Below are positions 55,676 through 64,000 of a DNA stretch of 64,000 nucleotides, piece by piece; the stretch's first letter is position 1; the number at the start of each line of letters is the position of its first letter. The position numbers and the translations under genes were made by a program. The stretch is taken from positions 90,489,663 through 90,553,662 of the forward strand of contig CM034313.1 of NCBI GenBank assembly GCA_019925795.1, read 5' to 3'. Origin of the DNA: Dendrobium chrysotoxum. Its lineage: Eukaryota > Streptophyta > Magnoliopsida > Asparagales > Orchidaceae. A model generated the notes under the pieces. The model saw nothing but the letters and a program-made list of their open reading frames with translations. It ran no database searches and was not told the origin of the DNA.

Positions 55676-58600
55676 TTTTTCTCACAACGACAACATAATG
55701 CATAAATTATTGACCAACAACTACTTCAGTATTTAAAATTAAAAAAATTTATCGAAAAGGATCCTTACCTTAGAGGAAAATCCAAAAAAAAAACATCTAA
55801 TTTCAACATGCGTACTAGTTACTAAAATTTTCAAAAGGCAAAAATTAAAAAAAATAATTGAATCGACAAAGACAGCACTTATAAGCTTTTTACCAAATCA
55901 AATGATAATAATTTTATATGAAAAAACTTATAGAGGAAGCTCTTAATGCCAAAACATTATATATTTTTAGCACTGGTTCAATTGCAAAAGTTTATCAAAT
56001 TTTAAAATCAAAATGATAGAATCTCATGCTAAATTTTTTATGGGAAGTATGCATATGTGAACCATCATACATCAAAAAGATTAAACAAAGAAGGAAATTA
56101 AAACAGAGGAAAAACCAGTAAAAATTGTGAAATATAAGTTGCAAATGAAATATAAGTTGCAAACATAAAAAATCAGGTTGCCAGTCGAACCATCAACTTT
56201 CGTGGAGGGACCTCGTTACAATGTCGTTTTCGCATGACCTTACAAATGAAGTTATCACATCAACGTTGAAGCCCACCATTGATCAACACTAACACCATCA
56301 TCATTCACCAAACATGATGCCATCTTCACCACCCTCAATTCCTACCATTGTTCGCTACCACACAACTCCAACACTTACTGTCGACCAATGCTAATTACTA
56401 TCAAGTAAAATTGATTCCAATCATTGACCAATGCTGTCGTTGACCAATGTCAAAGCCTGACATCACTCAATGCTAAAATTTGTAAGACATTGATGTCTGG
56501 TGCAAGTTTTACCTAGTTTAAATCTCCTTTTCTAAATGAAGAATGATAGAGCATACCATTGATGTTTCTGATCAACATCATTAGACACTGGCTAATATAA
56601 AATGTCTATTAGTTACCGATATCTAACACCAACCTTTCCACAAAGAAGATGACTAAGCAAAACACCTTTTATTGCGCGATGCGTGACAATGATTGACGCT
56701 GATGTTCATCAACTATCACATTCAACAACCACCTTCTTGATCACTTGATCTCTCTTTTATAAGGAGAATGACCAAGATAACCACCCACCATCATCAGATA
56801 ACAATTCTTGCATCTCAAGATTTCTACTTCCACCACAGGAGAAATCTTCTACAATTAATATCTAACGCAGTGTATCAATGCCTTGTTATACTTTGTAATA
56901 TAACACTAGAGTGGTAGGAGGTTCTTCAATACTAAGATTATAAACTCACCCTATCGTCATAAATGTTCCAGTATGCTACAAGCACAACTCCAAAGTATAC
57001 TTTAAAGGATTTAACCTTTACATAATTTAAGTTTTATTTGTTATGCTATTCCCATAATTAAAAGGAAAATTTCAAAACTTTTCTTCCCATATTGTCTTTA
57101 AAAAGAGATTTGAAAAAAAAAAAGACTCCCTCCAAAATTCAGAAAAGGAATATGAAAATTCACCTAATATTCTAAATAATATACGAGTTCCCTTCCTCAG
57201 TTCATATCTTCTTTCCCTCTCCTATGATTAATTCAACTCCTATGTCGACAACCGAAGGAAGCAGCCTTAAGAAGTGCTGATGGTGTTCGTAAAACATAAT
57301 GATGGCTTTGAAAGTGACTTTTTGTTTCGGTGATAGTAGTGTCATGGAAATTTGTCCATTGGAAGCAGCATGGGAGACATCAGCATAAACAACATAAGAG
57401 ACGTTACAATCTAGGAGCCTCTCAAACACTGGTGGTAGTAAACAAAGACTTGATCCTTGCATGCATGGGAAACATCAAAAGTGAGTTATTCCTTTGACTA
57501 TATCAGGTGTCGAGCTCATGGCAAGTTCATGATAGTGTTTTAAATGGTGAGGCTAGGGAGATTCTCCAAGCTATAAGAAATTTAGACGGAGAGAGAAAGA
57601 CTTTGTTGTTCTTCTAGCTAGTTGACATCAACGAATTACTAAGCTGAAAAAGTATAAGCTTTTGTGCATCTAGTCTTCTAAATTTAACTACTCTATTGAA
57701 ATGTGATGCAAGTAGTTTGCAGGCTAATATGGATCTGCATGTATTGGTTTGAATTTTTCAAAACTTTTTCATTTCATTTTACTAAAATTCCAACACCCAA
57801 ATGCGTTCCTAATGTCAAGCTATGTTGCTAAACTTTCAAGAATATTAATTTCATCTTATTGAATGCTATAATTTGGCTTTATTTAAATTTCAGTTGATCC
57901 TACTTAACCTAAAAATGAGTTAATTATTCTAATGAATTATTATTTTTATTCAAATGAACTAGTTGATGGTCTTAATTAATAGAGCCTAGGGCTTGATTAA
58001 GGACTAAATTTTAATTAATGATTAAATTAATTGCCAACACAAGAAACTTTATTTAATATTTTTATATTTTTGGATTAAAAAAGATTTTCTTATTTATTTT
58101 TAAAATAAAAAAACAAATAATGAGGCAGGTCCAAAAAGCCATTGATCGAACCAAATATTTAAATGGACGTACAAGAGGTCTTCATGGATTTTACCCCACA
58201 TCCAATATTGTTCACTGTCTAATGCATGAAGGGGGGCAGATAATCAAGCCATTGTAGTCTTCCATTGTAGTGAATCTTTATTGCACTTAGCCAGTGCTTA
58301 AAATTTCTCAGCATCACCAGGATGATGCCCACTATCATTAGGTCTAGAATGCTTGAGATCATATTGAATTATTTTGACTCAATCCTAAGATGGGTTTATA
58401 TTGACTCAACATTAGTTCATTAGAAATCTTATGACTTAGAAGGATCTAACTATTTTGTTTGGATACAAAACTTTATTATCTTGAAGATGTTACATTAGTT
58501 AAAAAAAAGGTTGTCCGCACATAGTGAAAATTTCCTGCTTGTATTCGACAAAAAATTACACATGCATGCAATAAGTTTTATAATTGGCTAATAAACCAAT

Positions 58601-58875
58601 AAAGGTCAAGCAAATAACTCAAATCTCCAAAGTAATTAAAAGGAAAATCATAGAGGATAAAAGCATTACAAAAGATAATCGTAGAGGACAAAAGCAACTC
58701 AAAAACAAATGAAAGAATATTTAGCACATCTGATGCCTATATCTCATAGAACAAAAGAAGGATGCATGCATGCATGCAAGCAAAAAGAAGAAATATGCTC
58801 ATAGATGGATATAGAAATGAATAGAATGAGATCTCATTCAAATCTCTAGATGAACACCATGAATGAAAAACTTAC
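55676..58875. other. Intron 1 of the membrane-protein gene, 5' part
   Basis: About 3.2 kb of AT-rich sequence. A stretch at about 56270-56480 has repeated 'gaccaatgc' and 'atcattcacc' phrases. The minus-strand open frame 57462-57202 has no recognisable domain or splice sites in register. No other exon is supported, since exons 1 and 2 already join in phase. Confidence 0.5.
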
Positions 58876-59015
58876 TCGCATGACCTGCCAAAGATGGCCT
58901 TTATAGGTGCCACGAAAGCACTGCCAAGGACTGAAACAATGCCACTAGCAGCTTTACTTACAACTGCTCCCATTGAAAGCAGATAGTCTTTGCCTAATCC
59001 ATAAGCGACTCCCAC
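58876..59015 (-). CDS. Plant membrane protein of unknown function, exon 1
   Basis: The frame from 59015 reads (GTG)GVAYGLGKDYLLSMG, AVVSKAASGIVSVLGSAF, VAPIKAIFGRSC and ends 'TGCGA|GTAAGT', a strong donor. With exons 2 and 3 it gives 240 residues and a normal stop. The first codon is GTG in good initiation context (G at -3 and +4); an in-frame TAA lies three codons upstream, and no acceptor AG fits well. Two overlapping ATGs at 59020 and 59017 are out of frame by 2. So either the ATG was lost, or a non-AUG start or an unseen upstream exon is used. Confidence 0.7.
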
Positions 59016-59287
59016 ATCATATTATTCTGATCAACAGAACCATTCACATTTAATGGTAGCTTGAGCCAAGAAAAAGGTAAGAAAAACAATTAAAATAAAT
59101 ATTTCCAAGCAGTAAACACCGGGAAAAAGAAATTAAATTATCATACACCATGAAACGATTAGTTCAAGGCAATTGTAACCATATTGAGGCATTCATAATA
59201 ATAGTTTAAACCAGAGATTTTTTAAGAATGTTGTCATTAATAGAAAAGATTTCTTTCTTTTCGAGAACTGATGAAATGGACTGTTCA
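59016..59287. promoter_or_regulatory. Upstream region of the membrane-protein gene
   Basis: AT-rich sequence between the presumed start and the truncated MITE-like element. No core promoter can be chosen with confidence. Confidence 0.35.
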
Positions 59288-59778
59288 TTAAGATGCTGTT
59301 TGGTAGCATAATTTAATCAGGATTTACAGTAAATACAGCCAACGGTCAAAAGGACAAAAATAAATTCTACAACTTTCTAAATCCCGGATTTACTAGTTCG
59401 GCGTGTTTAAGAATACCCGTCAGTTTCAAGGAAAGAATACCCGTCCATGCCTTCACAACCAAGCACTTGTCGTGACTTCCTCCTTTCTTTCTCGTCGAGG
59501 GTTTCGGGTAAGAGCAGTTGAGGGAGAAAGACAAGGGCTTCCGACACACCTTCGGCACCCCGTCGTGATGCTTCGTGCTACTTCCGTCCTTCGGGTAGGA
59601 CAGGAAAGGGGATAACGACGAGGGGTTTCGGTTAATAGATGTGTAGCAGTAAGTTTATTTTTAATTTTTTTGGTTATTTTTAATAATAATAGTTAATTTA
59701 TTAAAAAGATGTTAAGTTACATAAAATTAATATTATTTATAATTTAATTTGATAAATAAATTTTATGCTTAATTAAAT
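59288..59778. mobile_element. MITE-like element end with GC-rich core
   Basis: The left end 'gctgtttggtagcataattt' with 'aatcaggattta' resembles the ends of the elements in blocks A and B. A GC-rich core (about 59400-59630) is followed by AT-rich sequence up to the start of block B. It looks like a third member of the family, with its right end missing. Confidence 0.4.
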
Positions 59779-62184
59779 TTCCAACAGATTTTCAGTCGTG
59801 GCGCTATTGATAGGGGAAAAACATAGTAAAAACGATGTCACTGAAAAATCAATTGGCCATTTTCTAAGCTTTCCGATGGATTGTTTGGCCCAAAAACTCT
59901 AAAACAAATAAAAAAAATGGCGCTAATTCATCTTAAGAAGCAAATTAAAAATAAATTATTCCTTTGAATGGAAAAGAAAATGGTACTAACATGCAAACAA
60001 TATACCAATAAAAGTAAATTGTCATGCAATGGGGGAGAGGAAGCAATCGAACATAAGGCTTCAAATCAACTGTTGTATCAGCATAGCACTGCACCATCCC
60101 GATTATTAGTAGTAAATTTTGCTTGGCAGAAATTGGACACTATAAACCACCAAGTTCTATGAATTGTACAAAAGAAAACAGAAAGGCGGTTTGGTCATAA
60201 TAAAATGGAGAATGAGTGAGAATGTTTACTCATTCATAGGCTCATAGCAATCAGCGTGACTAGCGTCAAAGAATTGTTTCTACGAATAACATTCCGCGAG
60301 AAATTCCAGAGCGCCCACCGGAAGATCCTTCTGTTTGGCAACGGGATTTATGCAGGATTTGAGCAGGATATAGTGTAAATCCTACCTCACGCCGAGATAA
60401 ATCGGCCCTTGCCCTATTTTTTTGCGTAAATTCCAGATTTACTAAACCCTGGGGTTCGAAGGGTTTACGGAACTTGGACGAAGAAGCGCGCGAGAGGGAG
60501 AAAGATGCTTACCTGTGCGGCGAGCTACCGTCCTGACATCCGACAGGAGCAACGTCGTTAAAGGGGCCGAGAAGCCTCTTTCGACTGTTTCAAAACTCTA
60601 CTTCCCGCGATGCATGCGAAGGCGAGGCAACGATCCCACGGGAAGGGAACGACGTCGGAGGAGGCGAAGCACGCGACTCTTCAAAACTCTATCTCATGCG
60701 AAGCAGGCGAAGTCACATCGACTGATAATTAGTTAAGTTAATAGATCACAGTGAGTGGCGGGATCACGTCGATTTAGATGATTTAGAACAAATATTTATA
60801 ATAAAATATTTATTATGATTTAAATTAAATATTTTAAGTATAAATAAATTTATTTATTTAATAAAATTATTTAATATTTAATCTTTAAAATAATAAAATT
60901 ATTTATTAAATTATTTAAATTTTGTGGCATTTGAACCGACCGATTTAAAAGAATCGGGGCCGGTTCACTGGTTAAACTAACGGTTCTGACCGATTCAATC
61001 CGGATCAATGCAGAGGCAATTTTTAGACTAAATTGGACCGGTCTTGTGGCCAATTCATTGTTGAACCGGATGATCTAGCCCAGTTTTTAAAACCTTGATA
61101 ATAACTCATTGAAATCAAATCGACATAATTATATAATTAATTAATTAGGTAAGTTAAGAGATCACATGGAGTTGTGGGGTCATATGAAGATGCTTCATGA
61201 TGATTTGGGGCAAATATTTATTATAATTTAAATTAAATATTTTAAGTATAAATTTATTTATTTATTTAATAAAACTGTTTAATATTTAATCTTTAAAATA
61301 AAAAAATCATTTATTAAATTATTCAAAATTTGTGGCATTTGAACAAACCGGTTTAAAAGAATCGGGGCTGCTTCACCGGTTGAACTGGCGGTTCTGACCG
61401 GTTCAGTCCGGATTGATGCACAGACGATTTTTAGACTGAACAGAATCGGTCTTGTGGCTTGTTCATGGTTGAACCGGTCGAGCCTGCCGATCCGATCCGA
61501 TTTTTAAAACCTTGATAATAACCAATGGAAATCAAATCTAAATAATTATATAATTAATTAGGTAAGTTAATAATTAAATAACTAATTATTTCAATAACAA
61601 TTAAAAAATTAATTAGGTAATTATTAATTAAATATTTATTAAAACAACACCTAAATAAATAATTAAATAATTAGCACTATAATATATCATTAATTATGTG
61701 CTTTAATAATTAACCAACTTTTGAATTATATTATTTATAATTATAATTTATTGATGGAAATTAAAATTGAAACCAATAAATAATTCATAAAATAATTAGA
61801 AGTATACATGATTATTATTTTAATTAACAACTAAATAATTAATTATTCAATTATCAATAATCTAATACTTATTAAAATAACAAATAAATAAGTGATTAGA
61901 TAAGTAATACTCTAATTAATAAGTAATTATTATTTAGAATGCAAATTAAATTTAAATTATCTTAAATTTTTTGTTACATTGTCAAATAGTTTCATAGGCT
62001 TTAACAAGATTTAACAATTATCTTGCCAAAAAGTTTTTCAAGATTTAACATACTCATGATTTATTAAAACCATATTTACAGAATTTGTTAAATCCTACTT
62101 TTAGCAAAATAGCCCCTAATAATCATTGTGGCTCCAAATAGATCCCGAAATATGACACTCAATGCGTTCTTCAAAGGCCTCCAT
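59779..62184. repeat. Duplicated block B (2406 bp)
   Basis: It is collinear with block A (38382-40099). The extra length is mainly a tandem pair at 60732-61561 that replaces about 90 bp of A. It starts 764 bp upstream of the membrane-protein start; block A starts 758 bp upstream of the ALA2 start, in the same orientation to the gene. Confidence 0.88.
60732..61561 (+). repeat. Tandem pair of ~415-bp units in block B
   Basis: Units at 60732-61148 and 61149-61561 both start 'gtaagttaa.agatcaca' (or 'gttaagtta') and include a 'gaaccg.ccg.tttaaaagaa', 'tcggggc' and 'ggttctgaccg.ttca' segment. They then end 'ttttaaaaccttgataataa'. The units differ by roughly 15-20 percent. The 'accggttgaaccgg' motif is common in plant repeats. 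Confidence 0.82.
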
Positions 62185-62219
62185 TTTTAGGGTGTAAACG
62201 AGTCAAGTTTTAGAACTGT

Positions 62220-63255
62220 TGCAGGCTCGAATATACGCGGCGATAGAATTTAGAAAATTTCCGTCCTAACGTTGCATGGATATTCGGCACATAAACAGAA
62301 AATAAAAGAACACCAGTATTTATACGTTGAAAACCTTGAAAAGGGAAAAAATCACGGGGCCACGCCTAGTTGAAAGAATTTCACTAGTGTTTGCTCGGGT
62401 TGCACGTACCTGACTCGTCCTCAAAATTCAGAACGATCAGATTACAATAATCAACTCTTTGGTTGAACTTTAATTACACTGGATGTCAGAAATCTGACGA
62501 CACTTGGAGGTCAGTAAGAAATCTGGCATTACTTGGAACTTCACTTGGAAAATCAGACAGAATTCTGGCGTCCCTCAGAAGTCGGGCAGAATTCCGGCGT
62601 CACTTGGAAGTCAGGCGGAACTCCAGCGGTGGTCGAGGAGGAGTTTCTTCCCTCATATTCCTCTCTTCTTCTTCTCTTCTTCTTCTCTTCTTCTCCTCTT
62701 CTCCTCTTCTCCTCTTCTCATGCTTGGGTCCCCTCTTAAGAGAAATGAGGGGCTATTTATAATTTTTTGTGGATGGCATGACCCGTAAATAGGAAGAGGA
62801 TCGAGGGAAAATGTGGACTGAATTGGATGGACGGCCGATATTGAATCCCTTGATCGTGGACTGTTTGTTAGGCATTTGAAGGTCTTAATGATATTGGAAT
62901 TCGGTTATCTTGGGCTCGTTGGATTCGTCTCGTCAAGCCGCTCGATTCGACTATAAGCATGTCATGTTTGGAAACTGTTTAGTAATCTGAATTATGGATT
63001 AAACCTTCCAAACGCGCTTTGGGTCTTTGATTTGGACTCATTTGGGCTCGGATTGAGTTGAATTTGGTGTCATTGGGTTCGTATTTCCGAGATGTTCAGT
63101 TCGACTATAAGTTTGTTGAAATCGGAGTTCATATGATTTCCGAATTAATTTTTGAAGCTTCTAAGCTGATTTTGCCTCGAGATTCGTGCCTGATCAAGAT
63201 AATTTTGTGATAATATATCAAGAACAATAGAGCTCAGCTCATCATGCTGAAAGCA
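62220..63255 (-). mobile_element. Solo LTR (1036 bp)
   Basis: It starts TGCAGGCTCGAAT and ends GCTGAAAGCA on the plus strand, flanked by a perfect direct repeat aactgt (62214-62219 and 63256-63261). A minus-strand TATAAATAG at 62761-62753 gives the orientation. Repeats of 'acttggaagtcaggcagaa' type (about 62500-62620) and a (tctt)n tract (62650-62715) lie downstream of the TATA. The 6-bp duplication is one longer than usual. The open frames 62463-62788 are repeat artefacts. Confidence 0.7.
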
Positions 63256-63261
63256 AACTGT

Positions 63262-63479
63262 ACTCGAGATAGAGATCGAGTTGAGCTCAAAGTTCAAGCT
63301 CGAGCTCGACTCGTTCCATTGTAAACGAGTTCAAGTCGCTCGTCCAGCCTCCGGTGAAGTCCGTTTCATCTTCCGAAAAGCCTCCGGTGATGTCCGGTCC
63401 ATTTCGTCTTCCAAAAAGCCTCCGAAGCGTGATTCAAACTACAGCGAGAGGAGAGAGAGAGAGATGAAAGTCTGAATAA
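63262..63479. other. Unclassified, CpG- and 'gagctcgag'-rich
   Basis: It contains 'ttcaagctcgagctcgactc' and a short duplication around 'aagcctccggtga'. It may continue the sequence left of the solo LTR ('gggtgtaaacgagtcaag' at 62190). No gene is supported. Confidence 0.4.
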
Positions 63480-64000
63480 ATTATTAAACCTATTACAATA
63501 TGCCCAAGGCTAACCAAGAGGGGGGTGAATTGGTAATTTAAAAAAAATGGATTATTAAAAACTATTTCTAGAAAACTTAATTAACGATCCTTAAAATATG
63601 TAGTTGATTAGATATGATTATCATAAAATATTTTTCAACCACAAAACATTAAAGTGTTAAAATAAAAATGCAAAAAATAAAAGAGAATCGAAGAACACCG
63701 AATTTTATAGTGGTTCGGTCCAACAAGACCTACGTCTAGTCGTCCACTACATAGAGACTCCTTTTTCAGGTGTTGCACTATACTCAAGTTACTCTCCTTT
63801 TGCCCCCACAGCAAGGCGGAGAAGCCTTTACAATTTCCTTCTCGGTGCGGTAGAGAACCGTCATCCTTTTTCACCCTCCTGATGAAGGCAAAGAACCCAG
63901 CGTCCTTTCTCACTTTTATAGTGATGGCAGAGAACCAAGCATCCTTTTTCACCCTCCTGATGACGGCAGAGAATCGAACTCTCCTTCAAAGATATTCTCT
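63480..64000 (-). mobile_element. SIRE/Copia-like LTR, partial, runs off the window
   Basis: Read on the minus strand it matches the features of the LTR at 52641-53501: repeats of 'caggagggtgaaaaaggatg', 'gtggacgac', 'accgaaccactataaaattc', and 'ccaattcaccccc'. It starts near 63480 and continues beyond 64000. The minus-strand open frame here is inside the LTR and is not a gene. Confidence 0.65.

Noticed and set aside
57202..57462. An 86-codon minus-strand frame in intron 1 of the membrane-protein gene.
   Set aside because: No family signature, and exons 1 and 2 already join in phase without it.
62463..62788. Three overlapping Ser/Leu-rich frames.
   Set aside because: They come from a 30-bp-type repeat and a (tctt)n tract inside a solo LTR.
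1..64000. CRISPR arrays, operons, phage or plasmid modules.
   Set aside because: None seen; regularly spaced repeats here are LTR-internal arrays, microsatellites or minisatellites, and the genes have spliceosomal introns.

Overview
The window looks like TE-rich, AT-rich nuclear DNA of a flowering plant. It holds parts of two spliced genes with plant-type GT-AG introns, a chromovirus and an Angela/Tork-like Ty1/copia element, plant L1 and RTE-clade LINEs, a Tourist-like MITE and a run of solo LTRs. No tRNA, rRNA, CRISPR array or bacterial gene organisation was seen. The species cannot be named from the sequence alone.

Two host genes are supported, both on the minus strand. (1) The 5' part of an ALA2-like P4-type ATPase (phospholipid flippase). 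Three coding exons join in phase (37624..37503, 25391..25178, 11299..11183; 151 codons). The introns are about 12.1 and 13.8 kb, and a third intron runs off the left edge. (2) A complete-looking three-exon gene for a small plant membrane protein of unknown function (59015..58876, 54348..54248, 50309..49828; 240 residues). Its splice phases match, but GTG sits where the start ATG is expected.

Layout from left to right: end of a gypsy LTR (1-554). Degenerate chromovirus with LTRs (683-10409), carrying a reversed solo LTR in its RNase H region and a 2-kb TIR element in its 3' LTR. ALA2 exon 3. Intron 2 with tandem repeats, an RTE relic and, inside that relic, a young Copia element (17806-24420) that has a solo LTR in its leader. 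ALA2 exon 2. Intron 1 with a solo LTR, an L1 relic, a MITE split by another solo LTR, and diverged LTR-like repeats. ALA2 exon 1 and its upstream region. Duplicated block A (38382-40099). Repeat-derived DNA, a gypsy solo LTR (44152-46270) and a nearly full-length RTE relic (46780-49305). The second gene, whose introns hold an RTE copy, a SIRE-like LTR, a Copia gag fragment and a SINE-like sequence. Duplicated block B (59779-62184). A further solo LTR (62220-63255). The start of another SIRE-like LTR at the right edge.

The main story is how transposon nesting has inflated the introns and intergenic space of two otherwise conserved genes. Six solo LTRs can be delimited; four have perfect 5-bp target duplications, one a perfect 6-bp duplication and one a duplication with a single mismatch. 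A block of 1.7-2.4 kb is present in the same orientation upstream of both genes. I found no sign of a novel multi-gene system; the best candidates for follow-up are the small membrane-protein gene and the shared upstream block.
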